DNA of 64,000 bases from Streptomyces sulfonofaciens (GCF_014656295.1 NZ_BNCD01000001.1:682001-746000); one strand, 5' to 3'; shown: positions 15,487-25,578, counted from the first letter of the stretch. Numbers and translations are program-made. The notes: a model not told the origin generated them from the sequence alone.

Positions 15487-15738
15487 ATGGAGCCCACCGT
15501 CGTCCGTTGTGCCGAAGGTCATGTGTTCAGTACGGCGTCGTTCCCGATGCAGCAGGCCGAGCGGCTCGGCCCCGGACGGCTCCTTCGGTGTCCACGGTGC
15601 CAGCGGCTTCGGAACGCAGTTCCCGTCCGGGCCGCGGGTGTGGGCCGGACGGTGTGCGAGGCCGGTGCGGTCGGTGGCGCCGAGGTTGCGGGAGGTGCGG
15701 CCGCGCTCCGTGTGGTGGGGCCCGTTCCCGTCGAGTAG
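15487..15738 (+). CDS. Small zinc-ribbon-like protein
   Basis: This 83-residue protein begins MEPTVVRCAEGHVFSTASFP. It has Cys8-x2-His11 and a CPRC pair near 34-37 that could bind one zinc (CxxxH...CxxC). TTGAGG precedes ATG 15487. The N-terminal half looks conserved in style while the C-terminal half is Ala/Val/Gly-rich. Function unknown. Confidence 0.65.
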   Translation: MEPTVVRCAEGHVFSTASFPMQQAERLGPGRLLRCPRCQRLRNAVPVRAAGVGRTVCEAGAVGGAEVAGGAAALRVVGPVPVE

Positions 15739-15882
15739 TCCGCCCGTTCCAGGCGAGTAGTCCGGCAGTCCGGTAGTGCAGTGGTCCGGTAGTTCAGTGG
15801 TCCAAGGGGCGAGTGGTCCAGTGGCGCTGTGAGCGAACGGCCGACGTTCGCCGGGGTACGTCGAGGGGCGTGTGGCCGGGGC

Positions 15883-16695
15883 TTATGCCTCCGGCCCGCG
15901 CCCCTCGCGCCGTACGACCGGTGACTGCACGCTCCACGGGAAGTTGATCCAGCGGTCCGTGCGGCGCCAGACATACTCGCACTTCACCAGGGAGTGCGGC
16001 TTCTCGTAGATCACGGCGCTGCGTACCTCGGCCACCGCACCGACGCAGAAGTCGCGGACGAGCTTCAGGGTCTTGCCGGTGTCGGCGACGTCGTCGGCGA
16101 TCAGGACCTTCTTGTCGGTGAAGTCGATCACGTTCGGTACCGGGGCGAGCATCACCGGCATGTCCAGGGTCGTGCCGACGCCGGTGTAGAACTCCACGTT
16201 CACCAGGTGGATGTTCTTGCAGTCGAGTGCGTACGCCAGGCCGCCCGCCACGAAGACGCCGCCGCGTGCGATGGACAGGACGAGGTCCGGTTCGAAGCCG
16301 TCCTCCGCGATGGCGCGCGCCAACTCGCGTACGGCGGTGCCGAACGTCTCGTAGGTCAGGTTCTCGCGGGCGTCCGGGGCCGCTCCGCCCCCTTCGGGGG
16401 CCGGCGGCGTGCGGCCGGCGTCCCCGGCCGTGTTTCCAGGCCCGTCCCCGGTCGCGTCCCCGGTCGTGTGCCCTGTCGTGCTCCCGGTCGCGTCCCCTGT
16501 CGTGTGGGCGCCGCCCGCGCCGGTGCCGCCCGCCCCGGCTCCGCCGGCTGCGGTGCGGCTGCCGCCGGCCCCGCCGCGTTCGCCGGCCCCACCGCGTTCA
16601 CCGGTGCGACCGTTCTCGCGGGTGCCGCCGTTCTCGCCGGTCCCCTCGGCGCCCCGGGCCGCCCCGTGCGCTCCACCACGTGCCGGTGCGCTCAT
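15883..16695 (-). CDS. Phosphoribosyltransferase with low-complexity N-terminal extension
   Basis: This 270-residue protein has a type I PRTase domain in its last 170 residues. [20 protein letters not shown] is the substrate loop, and [20 protein letters not shown] is the PRPP-binding motif with paired acidic residues. The first 85 residues are Gly/Ala/Thr repeats ([20 protein letters not shown]) probably grown by repeat expansion. Its ATG overlaps the dcd stop (ATGA), so the two nucleotide-metabolism genes are co-translated. A purine or xanthine/guanine salvage role is plausible; the base is not determined. Confidence 0.82.
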   Translation of the reverse strand: MSAPARGGAHGAARGAEGTGENGGTRENGRTGERGGAGERGGAGGSRTAAGGAGAGGTGAGGAHTTGDATGSTTGHTTGDATGDGPGNTAGDAGRTPPAPEGGGAAPDARENLTYETFGTAVRELARAIAEDGFEPDLVLSIARGGVFVAGGLAYALDCKNIHLVNVEFYTGVGTTLDMPVMLAPVPNVIDFTDKKVLIADDVADTGKTLKLVRDFCVGAVAEVRSAVIYEKPHSLVKCEYVWRRTDRWINFPWSVQSPVVRREGRGPEA

Positions 16696-17267
16696 ACGTT
16701 CGTCCGATGGAAGTTGAGGAAGGAACGGGACGCGGTCGGGCCGCGCTGGCCCTGGTAGCGGGAGCCGTAGCGGTCGGACCCGTACGGGAACTCCGCCGGG
16801 GAGGTGAGGCGGAAGAGGCAGAGCTGGCCGATCTTCATGCCCGGCCAGAGTTTGATCGGCAGCGTGGCCAGGTTGGAGAGTTCCAGGGTGACGTGGCCGG
16901 AGAACCCCGGGTCGATGAAACCGGCCGTCGAGTGGGTGACCAGGCCCAGCCGGCCGAGGCTCGACTTGCCCTCCAGCCTCGACGCGAGGTCGTCGGGGAG
17001 CGTGATGGCCTCGTACGTCGAGGCCAGCACGAACTCCCCGGGATGCAGGATGAACGGCTCCTCCCCCTTCGGTTCCACCAGCCGCGTCAGATCGGTCTGC
17101 TCGATGGAGGGGTCGATGTGCGGGTACCGGTGGTTCTCGAACACCCGGAAGTACCGGTCGAGCCGTACGTCGATGCTCGACGGCTGCATCATCGACTCGT
17201 CGTAGGGGTCGATCCGCACCCGTCCCGCGTTGATCTCGGCCCGAATGTCCTTGTCTGAGAGAAGCAC
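16692..17267 (-). CDS. dcd: dCTP deaminase
   Basis: This 191-residue protein has the usual family length. It begins [20 protein letters not shown] and contains [54 protein letters not shown] and the C-terminal substrate-binding region [11 protein letters not shown]. It deaminates dCTP to dUTP (or, in bifunctional forms, on to dUMP) as a trimer in pyrimidine deoxynucleotide synthesis. It is the first gene of a two-gene leftward operon with the phosphoribosyltransferase. Confidence 0.96.
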   Translation of the reverse strand: MLLSDKDIRAEINAGRVRIDPYDESMMQPSSIDVRLDRYFRVFENHRYPHIDPSIEQTDLTRLVEPKGEEPFILHPGEFVLASTYEAITLPDDLASRLEGKSSLGRLGLVTHSTAGFIDPGFSGHVTLELSNLATLPIKLWPGMKIGQLCLFRLTSPAEFPYGSDRYGSRYQGQRGPTASRSFLNFHRTNV

Positions 17268-17513
17268 GCCCCGAGGATACGCAGGGTGGGGGGGCGTGGG
17301 GCAATGCGGGAGGCCCCTGGGGCGTGGGCATTCCAGGGGGTGGGTGGGGTGTGCGGCGTTCGAGGGGCGCGGGGCTCCTGGTGCGGCCCCCGCCCCGGCC
17401 CCGGCGGCCCCCAGCCACCGCCCACCAACGGCGGCACCGGCGGCACCGGGGGCACTGGCGGCGCCGAGGGCACCAGTGGCCTTAGTGGCCCCGGGGCCCC
17501 CGGGGCCAAACCC

Positions 17514-18488
17514 CTAGAACGTGCCCAACTTCAGCAGCGACAACAGTGCGATCAGTTGGATCGCCGACGCACCCAGCGCCTTCGGCCACGGCAGGTCATG
17601 GGACCGGGACACCATCATCGTGAACAGGAAGCCCGCGCCGATCCAGGTCGCGCCGCCCAGGACCTGCACGAACGACGCGTCGCCGCCCATGAAGATCGCG
17701 AACACCAGCCGGGGCGCGTCGGTCAGGGACATGATCAGCATGGAGAGGCCGACCGTCGGCTGCCACGCCCCGTCGCCGCCGAGCTGGCGGGCGAGCGTGT
17801 GGGTGACGACACCGAGGATGAGGGCGCTCAGCACCAGTGCGACCGCGGTGAGGAGGACGAACGGCACGGCCGACGAGATGGTGGCGTGGATCGCGTCCTC
17901 GCGGGCGCCGTCGAAGCCGAACACCGCCAGCAGCCCGTACACGAACGTCACGATCAGGGCCGGGCCCCACATCGGGTAGTCGCGCATCTGGAGGAAGGTC
18001 TGCTTCGGGCGCAGCACGACGCCGGTGATCAGGTCCTTCCAGGGCAGCCGCGGACCGGCGGCCGGCGCGGAGGTGTGGCCGGCGCGGTAGGTCCCGCCCT
18101 GGCTGTACGGGTCCTCGCCGATGCTGAAGGCCTGGGTGTGCCCGGGATTGTTCGCGACGTACGAGTCGGGCCCGGGGCCCTGGTCGTAGCCGTCGCCGTC
18201 GCCGAAGTACTCCGGCTCCTCCTGGCCCGTCGCAGCGGAGCCCTGCGTCCACTGCTGCTGGTACTGGCCGTACGGCGGGCCGCCCGCGGGGGCGCCCGGC
18301 GGCTGCTGGGCGTGGGGGTACCCGTAGCGCTGCGGCTGCTGGGTGGGGGTGTAGGGGGGCGCGGCGGGGGCGCCGTACGGGGCGTGGCCCTGGGGGGCCT
18401 GTCCGTACGGCTGCTGCCGCGGGTGCTGTTGCGGTTGCGCGTGCGGGAGGCGGCCCGCCCGGCCGCGTCCGATCCTGAATCCAGCCAC
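17514..18488 (-). CDS. Yip1-family integral membrane protein
   Basis: This 324-residue protein starts at GTG 18488. Residues 1-145 are disordered and rich in Gln, Pro, Tyr and Gly (QQHPRQQPYGQAPQGHAPYG). The C-terminal part has five hydrophobic segments beginning with LPWKDLITGVVLRPKQTFLQ and MWGPALIVTFVYGLLAVFGF, the pattern of Yip1/YIF-type membrane domains. Molecular function in bacteria is unknown. The gene is monocistronic as far as can be seen. Confidence 0.8.
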   Translation of the reverse strand: MAGFRIGRGRAGRLPHAQPQQHPRQQPYGQAPQGHAPYGAPAAPPYTPTQQPQRYGYPHAQQPPGAPAGGPPYGQYQQQWTQGSAATGQEEPEYFGDGDGYDQGPGPDSYVANNPGHTQAFSIGEDPYSQGGTYRAGHTSAPAAGPRLPWKDLITGVVLRPKQTFLQMRDYPMWGPALIVTFVYGLLAVFGFDGAREDAIHATISSAVPFVLLTAVALVLSALILGVVTHTLARQLGGDGAWQPTVGLSMLIMSLTDAPRLVFAIFMGGDASFVQVLGGATWIGAGFLFTMMVSRSHDLPWPKALGASAIQLIALLSLLKLGTF

Positions 18489-19457
18489 GTCAACGAACGT
18501 ACCCGTTCCGGCGAACTGCCGTACGGGGCCCGGGCTGCGTCCAGCTCTTTGCGGCCGAGCTGTGACATCCCCTAGGGGGTTCCGGCGGGGCGGTTCTCAG
18601 GGGTTCTCAGGGGTCCGCGGGGCTCCCCGGGGGTACGGCGGCATGCCCGGGACGGGGGACCGGACGGGAACGAGATCTCGATCACATCTGAGCTGGACGG
18701 GGGAGGGCGGAGGTGACCGAGGCGAGGACGTGACGGAGGGGACGGCGGGAGTGGAGGGGACGGCGGGAGTGGAGGGGACGAGGGGCGACGGGGGACGTCG
18801 GCGGGGGAGAGGACTGAGGCGACGAGGGACGGAGACGGGGGATGGAGGCGACGAGGGATGGAGACGGGGGATGGAGCTGACGGGGGACGGCGGCGGAGGA
18901 GGGGACGGAGGCGACGGAGGCGACGGGGGGGAACGGAGATGACGGATATGACGGAGGGGTGGGCGTTGGTGAGGTGACGGAGGGGAGGGCGTGACTGAGG
19001 CGATGGCGGGGGCGGAGGGGGCGGGCCGGTTCCGCGCCGCCGTGTGTGCGGCTGCAGACCGGCCCGCCGGCTCAGGTGGGACGGGCCCTGGGCCCGGGGC
19101 CGTCCCGTGCGGAGGCGGAACCCGGTGAACCCGGCGCACCAGGTCAATCCGGTGAACCCGGTTGAACCCGGTTGAACCCGGTGGACCCGGTGGGCGCACC
19201 GCCCACGGCACGCCCCGCCCGGTGCGGATCCGCCCATACGCCGCCGGTACACGACCGACGCGCCGCCCGGCCGCCCACCTGCGCCGGAGACCGAGCAGCC
19301 CCACCCGCGCCGGGGACCGCGCGACGGACCAGCGCCGGAGACCGCCACCCGCGCCGGAGCCGCGCGACGGACCAGCGCAGGGAACCGCGCCCCGCACCTG
19401 CGCCGCGGACCGCACCCCGTACTTCCAGCATGTACCCCCAGCATCCCTCCTGGGCCG
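18489..19457. repeat. Long repeat-rich spacer without a gene
   Basis: This 969-bp region consists of degenerate short repeats. From 18730 to 18960 the plus strand is almost pure purine plus C in GGGGACGGCGGGAGTGGA-like units. At 19130-19190 the unit GTTGAACCCG repeats. From 19265 to 19400, GCGCCGGAGACCG-like units recur. Frames remain open through it on both strands but have no domain or ribosome site, so no gene is called. Confidence 0.6.
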
Positions 19458-21140
19458 CTACTCGTCGATCGCCGCGCCGTACGCCGCGCCGCGGTACGCC
19501 GCTCCGAGCGAACCAGCCCCGTACGTCCACGCGCCCTTGGTGGTGATGCCGCCGGAGGCCGCCGGGAGGAGCCAGGCCGCGCCGTTGCCGGCGTTCTCGC
19601 CGGGTGCGGCGGCCACCAGGTCGAAGCGGCCGTCGGCGTTCGGGTCCGCGAGCCGTACCTGCGCGCCCCAGCGGTCGCCGTCCTCGGCGGTGCCCGGAAC
19701 GTGCGGGGTGTCCTGGGACCATGTGTGCGCCCCGGTGCCCGTGAGGCCGTCGGGTGTGCCGTGCAGGACCGTCACCGAGCCGGCGTCGACGGCTGCGTCC
19801 CCGGTGCCGGGTGCCAGGTCCTCGCCGGGTGCGCCGACGGCCACGTCCGCGTAGCCGTCCCCGTCGGAGTCGCCCACCGAGACGTCCGCGCCCCAGGCGT
19901 CGCCGCGCTCGGCGGTGCCGGGGACGTGTGCGGAGTCCTGGGTCCAGTGCTGGACGCGCGTGTCGGGGCCCGGGCCGCCGGGGCCGCCGTAGTGCACGGT
20001 GACCACGCCGGCACCGGGCTGCTCCCCGGCGCCCCCGTCCTGGCCCGCGGCGGTGGCGGTGGTGGCGGCGGTGGCGTCAGCGGCGTCCGTGGGGCCGGTG
20101 GCGTCCAGCTCGCCGGTGACCAGGTCGTCGTAGCCGTCGCCGTCGATGTCGCCGGAGGCGGCGACGGGGCCGCCGGGCAGGTCGTGCGTCCAGACCGGTC
20201 CCTCGACGCCGCCGGCCAGGTACGCGGACCAGCCGCGCCCGGGGCCGTCACCGGTCGGGCCGTCACCGGTCGGGCCGTCACCGGTGGTGACCCCGGAGAC
20301 CACCAGGTCGGCGAAGCCGTCGTTGTCGTAGTCCCCGGTGGTCAGGGAGCGCGGGGCGAACGCGCGCCGGCCCTCGCCCGCCCCGGCCCCGGCACCCCGC
20401 GCGACCCCCTGTCCCGCGACCCCCTGGCCCGCGGTTCCCGTCCCCGCGGTCGCCGTGCCCATGGCCGACGGCCGCAGCGTCCCGCGGCCCCGGGTGAGGG
20501 CCCCGTCGCCCGCCCCACCGCCGCCGGGCGCGGCCTCGTAGGTGAAGAGCCGCACGTCGGAGCGGTCGAGCACCGCGAGGACGTCCCCGGGGGTGGCGCC
20601 GCTGAGCCGGGCCGCGGTGACGGCGGAGCCGAAGTGGCCCCCCTTCGTGGCGGCCACAGGCGCGAGCCAGGTGCTGTCGGGGCCCCTCAGGCCGTCCGGG
20701 GAGCCCCACAGGATGAGCACGCCGCCCGCGTCGGCCACCCCGGAGAAGTCGTCGCCCGGGATGCCGACGATCGCGTCGTCGTAGCCGTCGGAGTCCAGGT
20801 CGCCGCTGGCCACGGCGGTCCCGAAGCCGTCGCCCGGCTGCGCGGGGCCCGCGACGCCGGGCGTGGCCCTGCTGATGGCACGCGCGTGGACGGTGCCGAT
20901 GCCCCTCGGTGAGCCGTACTGCACGGTCACCAGCCCCGCGCCCCGGGACCCGGCGGCGGCCGCGCCGGGCGCGCCGATGAGGACGTCCTCGAATCCGTCG
21001 CCGTTGAAGTCGCAGTTGCGGTCGTTGGCGTGCGTGCCGCCGGGGGTTCCGGCGGAGGCGGCCGGCGCGGCGGCGATGGCGGCGCCCGCCAGCAGCAGGA
21101 ACGAGGCCGCGGCTGTCGCGGCCGAGCGGTAGGTACGCAC
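19458..21140 (-). CDS. Secreted FG-GAP (integrin-like) repeat protein
   Basis: This 560-residue protein starts at GTG 21140 behind GGGAG. A signal peptide (RTYRSAATAAASFLLLAGAA, cleavage after about ASA) leads to a predicted beta-propeller. Six calcium-binding FG-GAP motifs are visible: DFNGDGFEDVLIGAPG, DLDSDGYDDAIVGIPG, DYDNDGFADLVVSG, DIDGDGYDDLVTGE, DSDGDGYADVAVGAPG and DPNADGRFDLVAAAPG. Low-complexity inserts (TGDGPTGDGPTGDGP, and an Ala/Gly stretch) sit between blades. Such proteins are exported and bind surfaces or partners; no catalytic domain is seen. Confidence 0.9.
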   Translation of the reverse strand: MRTYRSAATAAASFLLLAGAAIAAAPAASAGTPGGTHANDRNCDFNGDGFEDVLIGAPGAAAAGSRGAGLVTVQYGSPRGIGTVHARAISRATPGVAGPAQPGDGFGTAVASGDLDSDGYDDAIVGIPGDDFSGVADAGGVLILWGSPDGLRGPDSTWLAPVAATKGGHFGSAVTAARLSGATPGDVLAVLDRSDVRLFTYEAAPGGGGAGDGALTRGRGTLRPSAMGTATAGTGTAGQGVAGQGVARGAGAGAGEGRRAFAPRSLTTGDYDNDGFADLVVSGVTTGDGPTGDGPTGDGPGRGWSAYLAGGVEGPVWTHDLPGGPVAASGDIDGDGYDDLVTGELDATGPTDAADATAATTATAAGQDGGAGEQPGAGVVTVHYGGPGGPGPDTRVQHWTQDSAHVPGTAERGDAWGADVSVGDSDGDGYADVAVGAPGEDLAPGTGDAAVDAGSVTVLHGTPDGLTGTGAHTWSQDTPHVPGTAEDGDRWGAQVRLADPNADGRFDLVAAAPGENAGNGAAWLLPAASGGITTKGAWTYGAGSLGAAYRGAAYGAAIDE

Positions 21141-21372
21141 GTACGGCTCCCAGGGTCCGGTGTGGGCCGGGCTGTGCTGCGGATGGCGCTGCCGGACGGG
21201 GCCCGTTCCCGACCGGCGTCTGTACGACGCCGGGTGGGCGGCAAGGGTTGCACGGGGGGTGCGGGGTGTGCGGGGTCCCCGGGGTGGTGCGCCGGGGTGA
21301 GGGGGGCGTGTGCCGGTGCTGTGCGCCAGGGCCCTCGCGTGGGGCGCCCCTGGCATGGGGCGCCCCGGTCCG

Positions 21373-23931
21373 CTACTCCACCGGCTCCGGCCTCGCTCCT
21401 TCGGAAGCCGCGGCCCCACCCTCCGGACCGGAACCGGAACCGGAAGCGGAACCGGAACCGGTGCCCGTGCCGGTGCCGGAACCTGTCCCGGAACCGGAGC
21501 CACTGGCACGCCCGGCGCCGCCACCGCCTGCACGGCCCCCGTCCCCGGCACCGTCCCCGTCCCCGGCGCCGTCCGCGGAACCGCCCCCGGCACCGTCCGC
21601 GGCCTCGTCCTCGTCCTCGTCGGGAGCCTTCTTCACGGAGTCGAGCAGGAGCTGGGCCACGTCCACGACCCTGAGCGACTCCTTGACGGCCACCGCGGTG
21701 GCACCGCCCGCACCGCCGGCCCCGCCCGAGCCGGCGGCACCCGTCGCACCAGCCGTCCCGGCCGTCACGGACTCGGCCGCGGCCTTCTTGCCGTTGACCG
21801 AGTCCGTCAGCATGACGAGGCAGAACGGGCAGGCCGTCGAGATGATGTCCGGGTTCAGGGACAGCGCCTCGTCCACGCGCTCGTTGTTGATGCGCTTGCC
21901 GATCCGCTCCTCCATCCACATCCGGGCCCCGCCGGCGCCGCAGCAGAAGCCGCGCTCCTTGTGGCGGTGCATCTCCTCGTTCCGCAGGCCCGGCACCTTG
22001 GCGATGATCTCGCGCGGCGGTGTGTAGACCTTGTTGTGGCGGCCGAGGTAGCACGGGTCGTGGTAGGTGATCAGGCCCTCCACCGGCGTGACGGGGACCA
22101 GCTTGCCCTCGTCGACCAGGTGCTGGAGCAACTGGGTGTGGTGGATCACCTCGTACTCGCCGCCGAGCTGCGGGTACTCGTTGGCGAGGGTGTTGAAGCA
22201 GTGCGGGCAGGTCGCGACGATCCTCTTGGTGGACCTGGGCTTCCTGTTCGCGGGGTCGGGGTTGCCCTCGTCGTCCGGTTCCTCGCCGAACGCCATGTTC
22301 AGCGAGGCGACGTTCTCCATGCCGAGCTCCTGGAACAGCGGCTCGTTGCCGAGGCGCCGCGCGGAGTCACCGGTGCACTTCTCGTCGCCGCCCATGATCG
22401 CGAACTTCACGCCGGCGATGTGCAGCAGCTCGGCGAACGCCTTGGTGGTCTTCTTGGCCCGGTCCTCCAGGGCGCCGGCGCAGCCGACCCAGTACAGGTA
22501 GTCGACCTCGGTGAGGTCCTCGACGTCCTTGCCGACCACGGGCACGTCGAAGTCGACTTCCTTGACCCACTCAAGCCGCTGCTTCTTGGCGAGCCCCCAG
22601 GGGTTGCCCTTCTTCTCCAGGTTCTTGAGCATCGTCCCGGCCTCGCTGGGGAAGGCGCTCTCGATCATCACCTGGTAGCGGCGCATGTCGACGATGTGGT
22701 CGACGTGCTCGATGTCGACGGGGCACTGCTCGACGCAGGCGCCGCAGGTGGTGCAGGACCACAGCACGTCCGGGTCGATGACGCCGTTCTCCTCCAGCGT
22801 CCCGACGAGCGGCCGCTCGGCCTCGGCGAGCGCGGCTGCCGGCACGTCGCGCAGTTGCTCCTCGGTGCCCTTCTCCTCGCCCTCGGCCGTCTTGCCGCCG
22901 CCCGCGAGCAGGTAGGGCGCCTTGGCGTGCGCATGGTCGCGCAGGGACATGACCAGCAGCTTCGGCGAGAGCGGCTTGCCGGTGTTCCAGGCCGGGCACT
23001 GCGACTGGCAGCGGCCGCACTCGGTGCAGGTGGAGAAGTCCAGCAGGCCCTTCCAGGAGAAGTGCTCCACCTGGCTGACGCCGAAGACGTCGTCCTCGCC
23101 GGGGTCGGTGAAGTCGATCGGCTCACCGGCCGACGTCATGGGCGACAGCGCCCCCAGCGCCGTGCCGCCGTCGGCCTCCCGCTTGAACCAGATGTTCGGG
23201 AAGGCCAGGAAGCGGTGCCAGGCCACGCCCATGTCCGTCTTCAGCGCCACCGTGATCATCCAGACGAAGGATGTGCCGATCTTGATCAGGGCGACGAGGT
23301 AGACGAGGTTCTGCAGCGTGCCGAGGTCCAGGCCCCGGAAGGCGGCGACCAGCGGGTACGAGACCAGGTACGACGCCTCGTAGCCGGTGACGTGGTGCAG
23401 GGCGCCCTCAAGGCCGCGCAGGGTGAGGATGCAGAGTCCGATGATCAGGATGACGGCCTCGACGAAGTACGCCTGACCGAAATTGGATCCCGCGAAGCGG
23501 GACTTCCGCCCGGCGCGGCCGGGCAGCGAGAGCTGGCGGATCACGATGAGCGTGAGGATGCCGAGCGTCGTCAGGATGCCGATCAGCTCGACGAAGACCT
23601 CGTACGGAGCCCAGTCGCCGATCACCGGCAGGGCCCAGTCGGCCACGAAGAGCTGGCCGAAGGCGTTGACGAGTGTCAGGACGAGGGTGAAGAAGCCCAC
23701 CGCCACGAACCAGTGCGCGACGCCGACCACGCCCCACCTGTTCATCCGCGTGTGGCCCAGGAACTCCCTGGCCAAGGTGGCGGTGCGCTGTGCCGGCTGG
23801 TCGGTCCTGGTCCCTGCGGGCACCGGCTGGCCGAGCCGCACGAAGCCGTAGATCTGCGCGACGGCCCTGGCGAACAGGGCCACGCCGACCACGGCGAGGA
23901 CCAACGACACGATGATCGCGGCGAGTTGCAT
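21373..23931 (-). CDS. Membrane-bound Fe-S oxidoreductase (HdrD/GlpC-like)
   Basis: This 852-residue protein starts at ATG 23931 behind GAGGAG. The first 250 residues form a membrane domain of five or six helices (MQLAAIIVSLVLAVVGVALF onward). Two 4Fe-4S motifs follow (CTECGRCQSQCP and CTTCGACVEQCP), then two CCG-type cysteine-rich domains (CPHCFNTLANEYPQLGG with CYLGRHN; CCGAGGARMWMEE with CPFC). This is the plan of heterodisulfide reductase-like electron carriers linking a quinone pool to cytoplasmic partners. The C-terminal 120 residues are acidic then Gly/Ser repeats (SGSGSGTGSGTGTG). Partner and substrate are unknown. A 15-bp palindrome upstream may be its operator. Confidence 0.9.
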   Translation of the reverse strand: MQLAAIIVSLVLAVVGVALFARAVAQIYGFVRLGQPVPAGTRTDQPAQRTATLAREFLGHTRMNRWGVVGVAHWFVAVGFFTLVLTLVNAFGQLFVADWALPVIGDWAPYEVFVELIGILTTLGILTLIVIRQLSLPGRAGRKSRFAGSNFGQAYFVEAVILIIGLCILTLRGLEGALHHVTGYEASYLVSYPLVAAFRGLDLGTLQNLVYLVALIKIGTSFVWMITVALKTDMGVAWHRFLAFPNIWFKREADGGTALGALSPMTSAGEPIDFTDPGEDDVFGVSQVEHFSWKGLLDFSTCTECGRCQSQCPAWNTGKPLSPKLLVMSLRDHAHAKAPYLLAGGGKTAEGEEKGTEEQLRDVPAAALAEAERPLVGTLEENGVIDPDVLWSCTTCGACVEQCPVDIEHVDHIVDMRRYQVMIESAFPSEAGTMLKNLEKKGNPWGLAKKQRLEWVKEVDFDVPVVGKDVEDLTEVDYLYWVGCAGALEDRAKKTTKAFAELLHIAGVKFAIMGGDEKCTGDSARRLGNEPLFQELGMENVASLNMAFGEEPDDEGNPDPANRKPRSTKRIVATCPHCFNTLANEYPQLGGEYEVIHHTQLLQHLVDEGKLVPVTPVEGLITYHDPCYLGRHNKVYTPPREIIAKVPGLRNEEMHRHKERGFCCGAGGARMWMEERIGKRINNERVDEALSLNPDIISTACPFCLVMLTDSVNGKKAAAESVTAGTAGATGAAGSGGAGGAGGATAVAVKESLRVVDVAQLLLDSVKKAPDEDEDEAADGAGGGSADGAGDGDGAGDGGRAGGGGAGRASGSGSGTGSGTGTGTGSGSASGSGSGPEGGAAASEGARPEPVE

Positions 23932-23960
23932 GAAGGCTCCTCGAACCTGCGCGAGCGGAT

Positions 23961-23988
23961 TACCAAGCCGCTTACTAAGCGGTAACTT
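23961..23988. promoter_or_regulatory. TetR-type operator candidate upstream of the Fe-S oxidoreductase gene
   Basis: CCGCTTA-C-TAAGCGG (23968-23982) is a perfect 7-bp inverted repeat, and the flanks TTACC...GGTAA extend the symmetry. It lies about 40 bp before the ATG, where a repressor would block transcription. Palindromes of this kind are typical of TetR-family regulators; no such regulator gene is in the window. Confidence 0.55.
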
Positions 23989-24313
23989 ATGTAGTCCGTT
24001 CGAGAGTACCCAGTTCTTGCGTCGCACTGTAGCCGTGGGGCGGTGATCTGCGTCGTGGATCTTCTGCGTCGTGGATCTTCTGCGCTGTGGGTGGGGTGCG
24101 TTGTGGGTGGGCTGCGCTGCGGGTGTCCGGGTTGCGGGTGGTCCGGGTTGTGGGTGGGCTGCCTCGTGGGTGGTCCGCGCTGTGAGCGGCCCGCGTTGTG
24201 GGTGGTCCGGGTTGTGGGTGGTCCGCTTGTGGGTGGTCCGTGCCGCGGAAGGTCCGCCTTGCGGATGTGCGGTGCGGATGTGCGGTGGGGCAGCCGGGGG
24301 CCGGGCGGTGGCG
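23989..24313. repeat. Degenerate tandem repeats downstream of the phosphatase gene
   Basis: Most of this spacer is built from variants of GTGGGTGGTCCGGGTTGTGG and GATCTTCTGCG (24050-24260). No gene is supported. It lies between two leftward genes. Confidence 0.6.
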
Positions 24314-25480
24314 TCACCGCGGGTGGCGGGGGCGGCCGGGGCCCGGGGGCGGTCCGCGGGACGGTACCGGGGCGCGGCAGAGCGCGACGAGGGCGGCGTC
24401 GTCGGCCAGCCGCCCGCCCGCGTGACCGAGCAGATCGCGCCGTACGCGGTGCAGCAGCGCTTCCGGCGGATCGTCCGTCCACTGCGCGGCACGCTCGGCG
24501 AACGGGTAGAACGCGCCGTCGCCGTCGCGGGCCTCGACGACACCGTCCGTGTACAGGAGGAGGGTGTCCCCGGGCTCGAAGGAGAGGTCGAGCTGGCTGC
24601 CCGCATCGCCGGCCCCGCCGACGCCGAGCGGCGGCGAGGGGTCCACGTCGGGCACGCTGACCGGGCGCCCGCGGCTGAGCAGCAGCGGCGGTGGGTGCCC
24701 GCAACTGGTCAGGCGCGTGACCGGGCGGTCGTCGGGGATCTCCAGGAGCAGGACGGTGGCGAAGCGCTCGCCGGCCTCCTCGGTCGGCTCGAAGTCGGCC
24801 AGATAGCGGGTGACGCTCCTGTCCAGGGCGCGGGCCAGCCGGGGCAGGGTGCTCTGCTCGTGGGCCGCCTCCCGGAAGGCGCCGAGCACGAGGGCGGCCT
24901 CGCCGACGGCGGGCAGGCCCTTGCCCCGTACGTCGCCGATCATCACGCGGGTGCCGTGCTCGGTGCGGGTCGCGGCGTACAGGTCGCCGCCGATCTGGGC
25001 CTCGTCCTCGGCGGCCAGGTACAGGGAGGCGACCCGCAGTGGCCCGAGCCGCTCCGGCAGCGGCCACAGCAGCACCTGCTGTGCGGCCTCGGCGACGGAC
25101 CGTACCTGCGCGAGCTGTCTGCTGCGCCGCTGCCGCACCACCGAGAACGACCAGATGAGGGCGGACAGCACCGCGATGGTCGGGATCTGCACCAGGTGGT
25201 TGGTGGTGGTGAGCCCGCCGTGCCACTGCGCGATGACCACCTGGGCCACCGTGGCCAGCACGCCGATGAACGCGACCCTGCGTGGCCCGGCGAACGACGG
25301 CGTGAGCGCCGGCGCGATCACCAGCGCGGGCCCCAGGTGGACGGTGTCGGGGGTGCGGATGTCCACCACCGTGATCACCGCGATGAGCACAATCGGTATC
25401 AACAGCAGCACGGTGCCCGATGGCCACGACTGCCGCACCCCGGCAAACCGCCGCCGGAAGTCCACCACTCCACCGTGCAC
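24314..25480 (-). CDS. Membrane-anchored SpoIIE/RsbU-type PP2C phosphatase (first paralogue)
   Basis: This protein is about 388 residues long. Residues 30-125 hold four to five hydrophobic segments (GTVLLLIPIVLIAVITVVDI onward). The phosphatase domain (about 150-375) has the metal-binding signatures GGDLYAATRTEHGTRVMIGD, VRGKGLPAVGEAALVLGAFR, SCGHPPPLLL, LLLYTDGVVEARDG and LADDAALVAL. It should dephosphorylate a serine on an anti-anti-sigma protein. There is no PAS or GAF sensor, so the membrane part may sense the signal. The start is uncertain: GTG 25480 or GTG 25468, neither with a clear ribosome site. A close paralogue lies at 54076-55491. Confidence 0.88.
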   Translation of the reverse strand: MHGGVVDFRRRFAGVRQSWPSGTVLLLIPIVLIAVITVVDIRTPDTVHLGPALVIAPALTPSFAGPRRVAFIGVLATVAQVVIAQWHGGLTTTNHLVQIPTIAVLSALIWSFSVVRQRRSRQLAQVRSVAEAAQQVLLWPLPERLGPLRVASLYLAAEDEAQIGGDLYAATRTEHGTRVMIGDVRGKGLPAVGEAALVLGAFREAAHEQSTLPRLARALDRSVTRYLADFEPTEEAGERFATVLLLEIPDDRPVTRLTSCGHPPPLLLSRGRPVSVPDVDPSPPLGVGGAGDAGSQLDLSFEPGDTLLLYTDGVVEARDGDGAFYPFAERAAQWTDDPPEALLHRVRRDLLGHAGGRLADDAALVALCRAPVPSRGPPPGPGRPRHPR

Positions 25481-25578
25481 GGTGGGACGGCAGCCGACAA
25501 ACGCAACGCACACACCGGGCGCGCCCGGGAACGTTCCCGCCGGACATCCCTTCCGGCTGTCCGCCGGCGCGGCGGACA

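Noticed and set aside
19140..19440. CRISPR-like array in the GCGCCGGAGACCG repeat region
   Set aside because: Unit length and spacing are irregular, the intervals are themselves repeats and no cas genes are in the window.
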